Below, in pieces: positions 41,188-49,209 of a DNA stretch of 64,000 nucleotides. Under the pieces are notes generated by a model that searched no databases, was not told the origin of the DNA, and worked only from the letters and a program-made list of their open reading frames with translations. The stretch lies in NCBI GenBank assembly GCA_963773315.1, contig CAVZAF010000002.1, positions 806,001 through 870,000 of the forward strand. Direction: 5' to 3'. Numbering within the stretch: the stretch's first letter is position 1; each line of letters begins with the position of its first letter. This DNA is from DATKAS01 sp963773315. GTDB taxonomy: Bacteria; Actinomycetota; Acidimicrobiia; Acidimicrobiales; DATKAS01. Position numbers and translations under genes: made by a program.

Positions 41188-42423
41188 ATGGATCTGACCT
41201 ATCCGCCCGAGGCCGAAGCATTCCGCAAAGAGATCCGCACCTGGCTCGAGGACAACCTCCCCGAGGGCTGGTTCGACGAGGGCTTCGAGCTGAAGGGTGA
41301 CGAACGCAAGCAGTTCAACCTCGACTGGGTGAAGAAGCTCCAAGAGGGCGGCTGGATCTGCGCGTCGTGGCCGAAGGAGTACGGCGGCAAGGGACTCTCC
41401 GTGATGGAGAACGTGGTGCTCAACGAAGAGTTCGCGCGGGCCGGTGCGCCGATGCGTGCGGACTTCTTCGGTGACACGTTGGTCGGTCCGACGATCCTGC
41501 GGTGGGGAAGCGAGGAGCAGAAGCAGCAGTTCCTTCCGCAGATCATGAAGGGCGAGATCGCGTGGTGTCAGGGCTTCAGCGAGCCGAACTCGGGCTCCGA
41601 CCTCGCATCGCTGAAGACGAGCGCGGTGCTCGACGGCGACGAATGGGTGATCAACGGGCAGAAGGTCTGGACGACGCAGGCGCAGTACGCGGACTACATC
41701 TTCCTGCTCGCCCGCACCGACCCCGACGCGACGAAGCACAAGGGGATCTCGTACCTGCTCGTGCCGATGAAGCAGCCGGGCCTCATCGAGGTGCGCCCGA
41801 TCACGCAGCCCGATGGCTCCTCCGAGTTCAACGAGGTGTTCTTCGACAACGCGCGCTGCCCGCGGGAGAACGTGGTCGGCGGTGTGAACAATGGTTGGGA
41901 GGTGGCGAACACGACGCTCGGCTTCGAGCGCGGCTCGTCGGCCACGACGTCGTACCGCCGGTTCGAGCGCGAGCTCGAGCACCTCTTCGAGCTCGCCGAG
42001 GCGAACGGAAAGATCGACGACGCGACGATCCGTCAGCGGCTGATGAAGGCCTGGACCCGCGTCCAGATCATGAAGGTGAACGGGTGGCGCACGCTGACCG
42101 CGACGCTGTCGGGTGCGCGTGACTTCGGCGTCGCCACGCTCGGCGCAACCAACAAGATGTTCTGGTCCGAGCACCACCGAGACGTCATGGAGCTCGCGCT
42201 CGACATCGTCGGGATGGACGCGCAGATCCTCGGTGGCGACGGCGACGACGAGTCGTGGCCCGGCGTGATGCGTCAACGTGGCCGCGACGGCTACTCCGTC
42301 AGCCCGATGCAGGCCTCGTTCTTCTTCTCGCGATCCGAGACGATCTGGGGTGGCACGGCCGAGATCCAGCGCAACATCGTGGGCGAGCGCGTGCTCGGCC
42401 TGCCTCGTGAGCCGAAGGTCTGA
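41188..42423 (+). CDS. Acyl-CoA dehydrogenase
   Basis: 411 residues from the ATG at 41188. N-terminal helical domain (TYPPEAEAFRKEIRTWLEDN), CASWPKEYGGKGLS, the flavin-binding FSEPNSGSDLASLKTSA, INGQKVWTTQAQYADYIF, and the C-terminal FSRSETIWGGTAEIQRNIVG. The E/D catalytic position is not clear because the usual Y-E segment is replaced. Oxidises an acyl-CoA, passing electrons to ETF (etfBA at 31135). An AAGAAT box lies six bases before the start. Confidence 0.92.
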   Translation: MDLTYPPEAEAFRKEIRTWLEDNLPEGWFDEGFELKGDERKQFNLDWVKKLQEGGWICASWPKEYGGKGLSVMENVVLNEEFARAGAPMRADFFGDTLVGPTILRWGSEEQKQQFLPQIMKGEIAWCQGFSEPNSGSDLASLKTSAVLDGDEWVINGQKVWTTQAQYADYIFLLARTDPDATKHKGISYLLVPMKQPGLIEVRPITQPDGSSEFNEVFFDNARCPRENVVGGVNNGWEVANTTLGFERGSSATTSYRRFERELEHLFELAEANGKIDDATIRQRLMKAWTRVQIMKVNGWRTLTATLSGARDFGVATLGATNKMFWSEHHRDVMELALDIVGMDAQILGGDGDDESWPGVMRQRGRDGYSVSPMQASFFFSRSETIWGGTAEIQRNIVGERVLGLPREPKV

Positions 42424-42520
42424 GTCTTCCTCGCCGGCGTCCGCGGCGCTTCCGCCGGCTCGGGTCGCTGCGCTCCACAATCGGTGCGTCGCGCGCCCGG
42501 GCGGCGCATTGCGCCGCCCC
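42424..42520 (+). repeat. Intergenic repeat copy B with terminal hairpin
   Basis: Same element as at 4222-4320 in the same orientation: TTCCGCCGGCTC, CCACAATCGGTGC, and the terminal inverted repeat at 42500-42518 (GGCGGCGC, ATT, GCGCCGCC). It starts at the stop of the acyl-CoA dehydrogenase gene and probably ends its mRNA. Confidence 0.8.
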
Positions 42521-42540
42521 CTCACGCCCGCGCGAACTAG

Positions 42541-42568
42541 TTGCACTCTGCAATTGTCGGACTAATGT
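42541..42568 (+). promoter_or_regulatory. Promoter and operator of the kynurenine operon
   Basis: TTGCACTCTGCAA at 42541-42553 is a perfect inverted repeat (TTGCA, CTC, TGCAA) typical of MarR-type operators. TTGCAC at 42541-42546 can serve as -35 with TAATGT at 42563-42568 as -10 (16 bases apart), so a bound repressor would block the -35. The ATG at 42578 is nine bases past the -10, so the mRNA has almost no leader. Confidence 0.6.
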
Positions 42569-42577
42569 GCAAACGCG

Positions 42578-43057
42578 ATGGCGGACGCAAAGCGGGCCTC
42601 TGACCTGGCCGTGCTCTTTCGCATCGGGGCCGCCTGGAGAGAGCTCCGTCGTGGCGCGTCGATGCAGGCGTTCAGGCCGATCGTCTACGGAGAGGGTGAC
42701 GACGCGCTCGACCTCGGACAGGTCGACGCGCTCGACATGCTCGTGTTCCACGGCTCGGTGCGGATGGGCGAGCTCGCCGAAGCGCTGCGCGTCGACGCCT
42801 CGACGGCGACGCGCGCCGTGAATCGACTCGTCGATGCCGACCTCGCCTCTCGCGAGCGATCCGACGACGACGGCCGGGTGATGGTCGTCGTGATCACCGA
42901 GCACGGCAAGGAAGTGCACCGGGCGATGATGGTGCGGCGGCGCGAGGCCCTCCAAGGCATCCTCGCCGACCTCGACCCGAAGGAGCGGCTCCAGCTCGCG
43001 ACGCTTCTCGAGCGGTTCATCGCTGGGCTCGACTCGTACGTCGCGACTGATACGTGA
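42578..43057 (+). CDS. MarR family regulator of the kynurenine operon
   Basis: 159 residues. The winged helix lies in the middle: GQVDALDMLVFHGSVRMGEL, LRVDASTATRAVNRLVDADL as the recognition helix and SRERSDDDGRVMVVVITEHG as the wing. It overlaps the next gene by four bases (GTGA) and has a palindrome 25-37 bases upstream, so self-repression is likely, with kynurenine or a related metabolite as inducer by inference. Confidence 0.82.
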   Translation: MADAKRASDLAVLFRIGAAWRELRRGASMQAFRPIVYGEGDDALDLGQVDALDMLVFHGSVRMGELAEALRVDASTATRAVNRLVDADLASRERSDDDGRVMVVVITEHGKEVHRAMMVRRREALQGILADLDPKERLQLATLLERFIAGLDSYVATDT

Positions 43058-43764
43058 GGTCGATCCACCGTTACGGCGAACTCCCGAGCCAGTTCGCCGA
43101 GCTGTACGCGCCCGACGACGCCATCCCCACGGCGATCGCGATCGTCATCCACGGCGGCTTTTGGCGCGACCGTTACGACCTGCACTTGATGGACGGCCTC
43201 TGCGCGGATCTCGCCGCTCGGGGCTGGGCGGCGTGCAACCTCGAGTACCGGCGCGTCGGCGCTGACGGCGGGGGATGGCCGATGACGTTCGACGATGTGC
43301 GCGCCGGAATCGACGCGGTCACGACGTTGCCCGCGCTCCCCATTGACAGAGTCGTGACGATCGGCCACTCGGCCGGCGGTCACCTCGCCCTTTGGGCCGC
43401 AGCGGCGCACGGAGCGGTCACCGACGCGGTCTCCCTCGCCGGCGTCACCGACCTCGACGAAGCGTGGGTTCGCGGGCTGTCGTCCGACGCGACGGGTGGC
43501 TTCATGGGCGGCAGCCCCGCCGAGGTGCCCGAGCGCTACGCCGAGGCGTCACCGATGGCGTGGCTGCCGATCGGCGTGCCGATGCTGCTCGTCCATGGTG
43601 ATCGGGACGAGAACGTGCCGATCGACCTCAGCGTTGCCTTCGCCGAAGCGGCGCGCGCCGCGGGTGACGACGTCGAGCTCGTCGTCCGTGCGGGGGTCGA
43701 CCACTTCGAGGTCATCGACCCCGGCGGACAGTCGTGGGCGAGAGTGATGGACTGGCTTGCGTGA
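43054..43764 (+). CDS. Alpha/beta hydrolase, probable kynurenine formamidase
   Basis: 236 residues from a GTG at 43054. HGGFWRDRYDLHLMDGL carries the oxyanion motif, GHSAGGHLALWAAA the nucleophile serine near residue 108, HGDRDENVPIDLS the acid and GVDHFEVID the histidine. This is the HGGxW form typical of arylformamidases. Overlap with kynureninase (GTGA) strongly suggests hydrolysis of N-formylkynurenine. It differs from the metal-dependent bacterial KynB, so the symbol is left open. Confidence 0.8.
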   Translation: MRSIHRYGELPSQFAELYAPDDAIPTAIAIVIHGGFWRDRYDLHLMDGLCADLAARGWAACNLEYRRVGADGGGWPMTFDDVRAGIDAVTTLPALPIDRVVTIGHSAGGHLALWAAAAHGAVTDAVSLAGVTDLDEAWVRGLSSDATGGFMGGSPAEVPERYAEASPMAWLPIGVPMLLVHGDRDENVPIDLSVAFAEAARAAGDDVELVVRAGVDHFEVIDPGGQSWARVMDWLA

Positions 43765-44975
43765 CTGACCTGACTCGTGCCGGAGCGGAGAAGCTCGACG
43801 CCGCCGATCCCCTCGCGCACTTCCGCGATCGGTTCGTCATCGACGACCCGTCGGTGATCTACATGGACGGCAACTCCCTCGGCCGGCTCCCGATCGCGAC
43901 CGAGCGGCGGCTCGCGCGGCTCGTCCGTGAGGAGTGGGGTGGCGAGCTGATCAGAGGGTGGGATCACTGGCTCACGCTGCCGACCGAAGTCGGTGACCGG
44001 CTCGGTGCCGCGCTGCTGGGCGCCGCCGCCGGTCAGGTGGTCGTGAGCGACTCGACCACGGTGAACCTCTACAAGTGCGCGGTCGCCGCGCTCGACGCGC
44101 GTCCCGGTCGCCGGGTCATCGTCACCGACAAGGAGAACTTCCCGACCGACCGCTACGTGTTCGAGGGTCTCGTGGCCCAGCGGGGCCTGTCGCTGCGGAT
44201 GGTCGAGTCCGATCCGGTCGACGGTCTCACGGCGGCGGTCGCCGCCGACGCGATCGACGACGACGTCGCGTTGGTGAGCTTCTCGCATGTCGCATACGCG
44301 TCCGGCGCGATCGCGGACATGGGACCGATCACCGAGGCGACGCACCGAGCGGGTGCCCTCGCGCTGTGGGACCTGTCGCACACCGTCGGGTCGTTCCCCG
44401 CGGAGCTCGACGCCAACGACGTCGACCTCGCGGTCGGGTGCACCTACAAGTACGTCAACGGCGGGCCGGGCGCACCGGCGTTCCTCTACGTGAGCCGCGC
44501 GCGGCAGCCCGAGCTGCGGCAGCCGATCTGGGGATGGTTCGGACAGCGCGAGCAGTTCGAGATGGGCCCGGCGTACGACCCCGTCCCCGACGTGACGCAG
44601 TTCCTCGTCGGCACTCCACCTGTGCCCGGGCTCGTCGCGGTGGATGAGGGCGTGAAGCTGCTCGCGGAGGCCGGCATCCACGCATTGCGCGCCAAGGGCC
44701 TCGCGCTCACGTCGTACCTCATCGACCTCCACGACGACTGGCTCGCGCCCCTCGGCTTCCAGGTTGGCTCACCACGCGAAGCGGCACACCGTGGGTCGCA
44801 CGTCTCGCTCCGCCATCCCGATGCTCGAGCGCTCTGCCCCGCGCTCATCTCGCACGGCGTGATCCCGGACTTCCGCACGCCCGATCGCGTGCGCTTCGGC
44901 CCCGCGCCGATCACGACGCGCTACGTGGACGTGTGGGATGCGATGGACTGTCTCCGGACGCTCGTCGCCCAGTAG
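43761..44975 (+). CDS. kynU: Kynureninase
   Basis: 404 residues from a GTG at 43761. YMDGNSLGRLPIATERRLAR near residue 35, DSTTVNLYKCAVAALDARPG, FSHVAYASGAIADM, DLSHTVGSFPAELDANDVDLAVGC, the PLP lysine in CTYKYVNGGPGAPAFLYV, and IWGWFGQREQFEMGPAYDPV. Splits kynurenine into anthranilate and alanine. Tryptophan dioxygenase is not in the window, so the operon covers only the middle steps of tryptophan breakdown. Confidence 0.93.
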   Translation: MTDLTRAGAEKLDAADPLAHFRDRFVIDDPSVIYMDGNSLGRLPIATERRLARLVREEWGGELIRGWDHWLTLPTEVGDRLGAALLGAAAGQVVVSDSTTVNLYKCAVAALDARPGRRVIVTDKENFPTDRYVFEGLVAQRGLSLRMVESDPVDGLTAAVAADAIDDDVALVSFSHVAYASGAIADMGPITEATHRAGALALWDLSHTVGSFPAELDANDVDLAVGCTYKYVNGGPGAPAFLYVSRARQPELRQPIWGWFGQREQFEMGPAYDPVPDVTQFLVGTPPVPGLVAVDEGVKLLAEAGIHALRAKGLALTSYLIDLHDDWLAPLGFQVGSPREAAHRGSHVSLRHPDARALCPALISHGVIPDFRTPDRVRFGPAPITTRYVDVWDAMDCLRTLVAQ

Positions 44976-44979
44976 CGGC

Positions 44980-45276
44980 TCAGTACGTCTGGTTCCAGTA
45001 CGGGATGCTCTCGCGGTTGCGCCACGCGTTCTCGCCCCAGCTGCTCAGGTCAGCCAGCACGCCGAGGATCACGAAGAACCAGCCCCACCCGGTGACCCCG
45101 ACGCGAGGCGCGTACGCGAGTGCGTAGATGAGCGTCGTCCACGGCATCACGAGCAGCCCGAGGAACGGGACGATGAACGAGTCGTAGGCACGGTCGACGA
45201 AGTCGCTGAAGATCCACACCAGCCCGAGCGCGAGTCGCGGCGAGATCATCGAAGCCAGGAGGACGAGGCAACCCAT
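44980..45276 (-). CDS. Hypothetical small membrane protein
   Basis: 98 residues from an ATG at 45276, with TAGCCT six bases upstream. Two or three hydrophobic helices (MGCLVLLASMISPRLALGLV, SFIVPFLGLLVMPWTTLIYA, GWGWFFVILGVLADLSSWG) and a polar end NAWRNRESIPYWNQTY. It resembles small conserved membrane proteins of Actinobacteria but no family name is certain. Divergent from the acyltransferase gene. Confidence 0.7.
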   Translation of the reverse strand: MGCLVLLASMISPRLALGLVWIFSDFVDRAYDSFIVPFLGLLVMPWTTLIYALAYAPRVGVTGWGWFFVILGVLADLSSWGENAWRNRESIPYWNQTY

Positions 45277-45322
45277 CGCCGCAGGCTACGCCCAGGTGGC
45301 CCAGGCGCGTACGCTGACCCCC

Positions 45323-46537
45323 GTGGCGGTCACCGCACAGCAGCCTGAAGTCGCTGCGCCCGACGCCTCTTCCCGCCACGGTCGGCTCGAGTTTCTCGAT
45401 GCTCTGCGGGGCATCGCGGCCATGATGGTCGTGGCCACCCACTTCGCCGAGCGCCTCTGGCCCGAAGCGCTTCGGTTCACGACCGAGACCTTCCGCGTCG
45501 GCGAGTGCGGCGTGATGATCTTCTTCCTCTGCAGCGGGTTCATCATCCCGGCCTCGCTCGAGCGGCGGGGATCGATGCGGCAGTTCTGGATCGGTCGTGG
45601 CTTCCGCCTGCTGCCCGCGTACCTCGCTGCACTAGGCGCGGCGCTCGCGTTGCATCTGGTCCATCGCTACCCGCTCGCGCCGGGCCTGACCCGGCACCCG
45701 GTCGAGGGATTGGCCGCGAACGCAACGATGGCGCAGCACCTCCTCGGGCAGCCCCTCATCCTCGGGCAGTCGTGGACGCTCGGATACGAGCTCGTGTTCT
45801 ACGGGATCGTGTCGGTGCTCTTCGTCGCCGGCCTGCACCGCCGATCGGTCGCGATCTCGCTGGTGCTCCTCGCGGGCGCCCTGATCGCCGGCAACTCGCT
45901 CGCGCCGCTCGCGCTCACCTCTCCGACCGGTTCGTCGCGTGCGGTGGTGCTCGCCATCACCGGCGTCGCCGTCCTCGTCGCGGTCTCGCTCGCGCGGTCG
46001 ACCGGCGGGCGGGTGCTCGCGGGTGCTCTCACCGCGCTGGCCGTGCCGCTGGTGCTCAACCGTCCCGAGCCGATCTGGTTCGCCTTCCTCGTGCTGGCGA
46101 CGATGTTCGTCGGCACCGTGCTCTACCGCTCGACTTCGGGCCAGATCGCGGCGTGGATAGGCCCGGTCGTGTTCGGGTCCGCGATCGTCGTCATCGTGAT
46201 CGTCGAGAAGGTGCGTGAGGTGAGGTTCGTCGAGCCCACCACGGGAGCGATCACGAACTGGCGCGCCGAGTCACTCACCTTCGTCGTGGCCTACTTGGTG
46301 TTCGGCGGCGCACTTCTGCTTCGCCGCTACAAGTTCCCCCGCATCCTGGTGTGGCTCGGCGCGATCAGCTACTCGCTCTACCTCTGGCATGCGGTCGTGC
46401 TGCGCGCGATCTCGGCGACGCCCTACCGCCCACTCACGTTCTCGGTGTGGCTCGCCGCGACGATCGTCGTGTCGTGGCTGTCGTACCGGTACATCGAGCA
46501 GCCGTGCATCAAGCTAGGCCGCAAGGTCTCGCGATGA
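45323..46537 (+). CDS. Acyltransferase family 3 (O-acyltransferase) membrane protein
   Basis: 404 residues from a GTG at 45323, chosen for the TACGCT box seven bases upstream; a GTG at 45296 is the alternative. RLEFLDALRGIAAMMVVATHF contains the catalytic histidine, CSGFIIPASLERRGSMRQFW and RGFRLLPAYLAAL follow, and ISYSLYLWHAVVLRAI plus SYRYIEQPCIKLGRK close the protein. About ten helices. Adds acyl groups to sugars or wall polymers in the outer leaflet; acceptor unknown. Confidence 0.9.
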   Translation: MAVTAQQPEVAAPDASSRHGRLEFLDALRGIAAMMVVATHFAERLWPEALRFTTETFRVGECGVMIFFLCSGFIIPASLERRGSMRQFWIGRGFRLLPAYLAALGAALALHLVHRYPLAPGLTRHPVEGLAANATMAQHLLGQPLILGQSWTLGYELVFYGIVSVLFVAGLHRRSVAISLVLLAGALIAGNSLAPLALTSPTGSSRAVVLAITGVAVLVAVSLARSTGGRVLAGALTALAVPLVLNRPEPIWFAFLVLATMFVGTVLYRSTSGQIAAWIGPVVFGSAIVVIVIVEKVREVRFVEPTTGAITNWRAESLTFVVAYLVFGGALLLRRYKFPRILVWLGAISYSLYLWHAVVLRAISATPYRPLTFSVWLAATIVVSWLSYRYIEQPCIKLGRKVSR

Positions 46538-46567
46538 GGGTCTCGCGATGAGTGTGTCGCGATGACT
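46526..46567 (+). repeat. 14-base tandem repeat, three copies, at a gene junction
   Basis: Units 46526-46539, 46540-46553 and 46554-46567 follow the pattern GTCTCGCGATGAGG. The first holds the acyltransferase stop and the third the ATG of the next gene, and each contains ATGA. Confidence 0.9.
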
Positions 46568-46939
46568 GCGCGCCGCAAGTCCGACGCGCACAAGGTCGCG
46601 GACGCGGTCAAGGCGTTCGCACTCGGGATGCCCGGCGCCTGGGAGGACTCGCCCTGGGAGAGCGACCATGTCGCGAAGGTCGGCAAGAAGATCTTCGTGT
46701 TCATGGGCGACCCGACGTCGACCGACCCGGGCATCGCGGTGAAGCTGCCGGACTCGCACGCGCAGGCCTTGAGCCTCGACTGTGCGAAGCCGAGTGGGTA
46801 CGGGCTCGGCAAGGCGGGCTGGGTGAACATCCAGCTCACGGCGCCCGACCGTCCCTCGGCCGACGTGCTCTGCGACTGGGTCGAGGAGAGCTATCGCGCG
46901 GTGGCGCCGAAGAAGCTGATCGCCGAGCTCGACGCGTGA
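46562..46939 (+). CDS. MmcQ/YjbR family protein
   Basis: 125 residues. VKAFALGMPGAWEDSPWESD, VGKKIFVFMGDP, GIAVKLPDSHAQAL and GLGKAGWVNIQLT are typical of the MmcQ/YjbR fold, a CyaY-like double-stranded-DNA-binding-like domain of unknown role. Its start lies in the third unit of a tandem repeat. It overlaps the serine hydrolase gene by four bases (GTGA). Confidence 0.85.
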   Translation: MTARRKSDAHKVADAVKAFALGMPGAWEDSPWESDHVAKVGKKIFVFMGDPTSTDPGIAVKLPDSHAQALSLDCAKPSGYGLGKAGWVNIQLTAPDRPSADVLCDWVEESYRAVAPKKLIAELDA

Positions 46940-48018
46940 TCGACGCGCTCGCCGAGCTCGACCACCATCTGCGGTCGCTCGCGGCCAACGACGAGCTGTC
47001 GGGCGTCGTCGTCCTCGCTCAGGGCACGTCACGCGTGTTCGAGGGCGCCTACGGGTGGGCGAACCGTGCGTGGCGCATGCCCATGACGACGGATCTGCGG
47101 TTCGACTGCGCGTCGGTCACGAAGGCGTTCACCGCGGTCGCCACCCTGCAGCTCGTGAGCCAGGGCGAGTTCGACCTCGAGACCTCGGCGATCGACTTCC
47201 TCGGTCTCGAGGGCACCGCGATCTCTCCCGCTGTCACAGTGCGCCACCTCCTGACGCATACCTCCGGCATCGCCGACGACGCCGACGAGGAGGCGGGGGA
47301 GCGTTACGAGGACTTGTTCGTCGACAAGCCGAACTACTCCGAGATCGAGACCGCGCACCACCTGCCGGACTTTGCCTACAAGCCGCCGAACTTCGCTCCG
47401 GGTGAGGGCTGTCGGTACTGCAACTGCGGCTTCATCCTGCTCGGCCTCATGATCGAGAAGGCGACCAGCACGACCTATCGCGATTACGTGCGATCTCACG
47501 TGTTCGTTCCGGCGGGAATGACGCGCTCGGGGTTCTTCCGCATGGACGAGGTGGTGTCTGGTGTCGCCGAGCCGTGCGAGCCGGTTCGCGACCAGGCGGG
47601 CGCGATCACGGGTTGGAGGCGGAACATCTACTCGTACCCGCCGATCGGCTCTCCGGACGGAGGCGCCCACGTGACGGCAGGCGACCTGATCCGGTTCGTC
47701 CGCGCCTGTCGGGATCACACGCTGTTGCCGAGTCCCTTGGCCGAGGAGATGGTCGCTCCCCAGGTCGAGTGGTATCGCTCTCCGAGGACGGGCGCGATGC
47801 ACATGAACGGCTTCGGCGTCCGCATGCAGGTGGACGACGACGGCGAGGTCGTGTGGTGGGGCAAGGAGGGCATCAACGTCGGCGTGAGCGCCGAAGTGGC
47901 GTACTACCCGAAGGACGACGTCACAACGGTCGTGCTGTGCAGCTCCGAGCACGGGGCTTGGGGTCCGATCGAGACGATCGAAGCTCTGGTCCTGTCGGGC
48001 GCCCTTGACAATCAGTAA
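46936..48018 (+). CDS. Serine hydrolase, class C beta-lactamase-like
   Basis: 360 residues from a GTG at 46936. FDCASVTKAFTAVATLQL holds the SxxK catalytic pair near residue 58, RHLLTHTSGIADDAD is typical of the family, GCRYCNCGFILLGLMIEKA gives the YxN motif near 155, and WWGKEGINVGVSAEVAYYP is near the C-terminal KTG-like site. No signal peptide, so cytoplasmic; esterase or peptidase activity is as likely as beta-lactamase. The last codons contain the -35 box of the next gene. Confidence 0.88.
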   Translation: MIDALAELDHHLRSLAANDELSGVVVLAQGTSRVFEGAYGWANRAWRMPMTTDLRFDCASVTKAFTAVATLQLVSQGEFDLETSAIDFLGLEGTAISPAVTVRHLLTHTSGIADDADEEAGERYEDLFVDKPNYSEIETAHHLPDFAYKPPNFAPGEGCRYCNCGFILLGLMIEKATSTTYRDYVRSHVFVPAGMTRSGFFRMDEVVSGVAEPCEPVRDQAGAITGWRRNIYSYPPIGSPDGGAHVTAGDLIRFVRACRDHTLLPSPLAEEMVAPQVEWYRSPRTGAMHMNGFGVRMQVDDDGEVVWWGKEGINVGVSAEVAYYPKDDVTTVVLCSSEHGAWGPIETIEALVLSGALDNQ

Positions 48019-48033
48019 CGCTGTTGTTATCTA
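48005..48033 (+). promoter_or_regulatory. Consensus leaderless promoter of the ArsR gene
   Basis: TTGACA at 48005-48010, a 17-base spacer and TATCTA at 48028-48033, followed after eight bases by the GTG at 48042. The -35 lies inside the last codons of the serine hydrolase gene. The region is far less GC-rich than its surroundings. Confidence 0.75.
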
Positions 48034-48041
48034 TTTGTCCA

Positions 48042-48389
48042 GTGGCGAATGATCTTGCACCGGTTGACGTGACGCTCGCGGCGCTCGCGGATCCGACCCG
48101 GCGGGCGGTCGTCGACCTCCTCGGGACTGGGCCGAAGCGGGCAGGCGAGCTGGCCGCGAGCGTGGGCATGAGCGGTCCGGCGATGAGCCGCCACCTGCGG
48201 GTGCTGCGCGAGAGCGGGCTCGTCGAGGCCGAGCTCGTCGATGAAGACGCCCGGCTTCGGATGTACCGGTTGCGTCCGCAGTCGCTCGTGGCCTTGCAGG
48301 CGTGGCTTGATCAGGTCGAGGCGTTCTGGTCAGAGCAGCTCGGGTCGTTCAAGGCGCACGCCGAGCGCACGCGGAAGCGGGCGCGATGA
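48042..48389 (+). CDS. ArsR family transcriptional regulator
   Basis: 115 residues from a GTG at 48042, fixed by the promoter just upstream. LAALADPTRRAVVDLLGTGP then AGELAASVGMSGPAMSRHLRVLRESGLV is the winged helix. No metal-binding cysteines (ELCVCDL-type) are present, so it belongs to the group that controls SRPBCC/glyoxalase-like genes. The following MmcQ and VOC genes are its likely targets. Confidence 0.85.
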   Translation: MANDLAPVDVTLAALADPTRRAVVDLLGTGPKRAGELAASVGMSGPAMSRHLRVLRESGLVEAELVDEDARLRMYRLRPQSLVALQAWLDQVEAFWSEQLGSFKAHAERTRKRAR

Positions 48390-48414
48390 GCCCCGATGTC
48401 GCGACGGCGTATCG

Positions 48415-48759
48415 ATGACCGCCTCGGTCGACACGGTTCGCACGATCGCGATGGGTCTGCCCGCGACGACCGAGAAGCCCTGTTGGGGCACGCCGGCCTG
48501 GTACGTGAAGGGCAAGATCTTTGCCCGCATCCTCGAAGACGCGACCTCGGTCGTCGTGAAGGTCGACTTCGACGAGCGCGCCGCCCTCGTGCAGGAAGAC
48601 CCGACGGTGTATGCCGTCACACCTCACTACGAGGGGTACCCGATGGTGATCGTTCGGCTCGGCAAGGTCACCAAGGCCGAGCTCGAGGAGCGACTCGTCG
48701 AGGCGTGGCGCTATTCGGCTCCGGCGAAGATGCTGAAGGAGTTCGACGCCGAGAATTGA
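48415..48759 (+). CDS. MmcQ/YjbR family protein, second copy
   Basis: 114 residues from the ATG at 48415. VDTVRTIAMGLPATTEKPCW, TPAWYVKGKIFARILEDATS, VVVKVDFDERAALV and PMVIVRLGKVTKAELEERLV match the family. It is clearly distinct from the copy at 46562. Twenty-five bases after the ArsR gene, probably co-transcribed. Confidence 0.82.
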   Translation: MTASVDTVRTIAMGLPATTEKPCWGTPAWYVKGKIFARILEDATSVVVKVDFDERAALVQEDPTVYAVTPHYEGYPMVIVRLGKVTKAELEERLVEAWRYSAPAKMLKEFDAEN

Positions 48760-48786
48760 CGGCGCCCAAGACTCGAAAGGACCGTG

Positions 48787-49209
48787 ATGCCCGAGACCAA
48801 GCCTGCCCACGTGCCTCCACGGCTTCACGCCGTCACGCCCTACCTCGCTGTCAGCGACGCCAGAGCTGCGATCGTGTGGTACAAGCAGATCTTCGACGCA
48901 GTGGATGTGTCCGAGCCGATCGTCATGGATGACGGACGTGTCGGCCACGCCGAGATCGCGATCGGCGACGCGGTGCTGATGATCTCGGACGAGTGGCCCG
49001 AGCTCGACGTGCTCGGCCCGACGTCACGTGGAGGACCGACCTCCTCGTTCGTGATCTACGTGCCGGATGTCGACGCGACCTTCGCGGCGGCACTCGAGGC
49101 CGGAGCGCGGATGGAGCGTCCCGTCGAAGACCAGTTCCACGGCTCGCGTGCCGGCTGGTTGGCCGATCCGTGGGGCCACCGCTGGAACGTCGGAACGCCC
49201 ATCAGCTGA
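48787..49209 (+). CDS. Glyoxalase/VOC family protein (PhnB-like)
   Basis: 140 residues from ATG 48787 (a GTG directly before it, at 48784, is possible; a GAAAGGA site lies upstream). RLHAVTPYLAVSDARAAIVW, HAEIAIGDAVLMISDEWPEL, FVIYVPDVDATFAAALEAGA, EDQFHGSRAGWLADPWGHRW form the paired beta-alpha-beta modules. The set of metal ligands is not fully conserved, as is common in PhnB-like proteins. Function unknown. Confidence 0.85.
   Translation: MPETKPAHVPPRLHAVTPYLAVSDARAAIVWYKQIFDAVDVSEPIVMDDGRVGHAEIAIGDAVLMISDEWPELDVLGPTSRGGPTSSFVIYVPDVDATFAAALEAGARMERPVEDQFHGSRAGWLADPWGHRWNVGTPIS

Noticed and set aside
41131..42546. Minus-strand extension of the FrhB frame to 875 codons
   Set aside because: The extension lies opposite the acyl-CoA dehydrogenase gene and shows no motif; a leaderless box sets the FrhB start at 41130.
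46936..48018. Antibiotic-resistance beta-lactamase
   Set aside because: SxxK and YxN motifs are present, but there is no signal peptide and the sequence resembles broad serine hydrolases, so resistance cannot be claimed.
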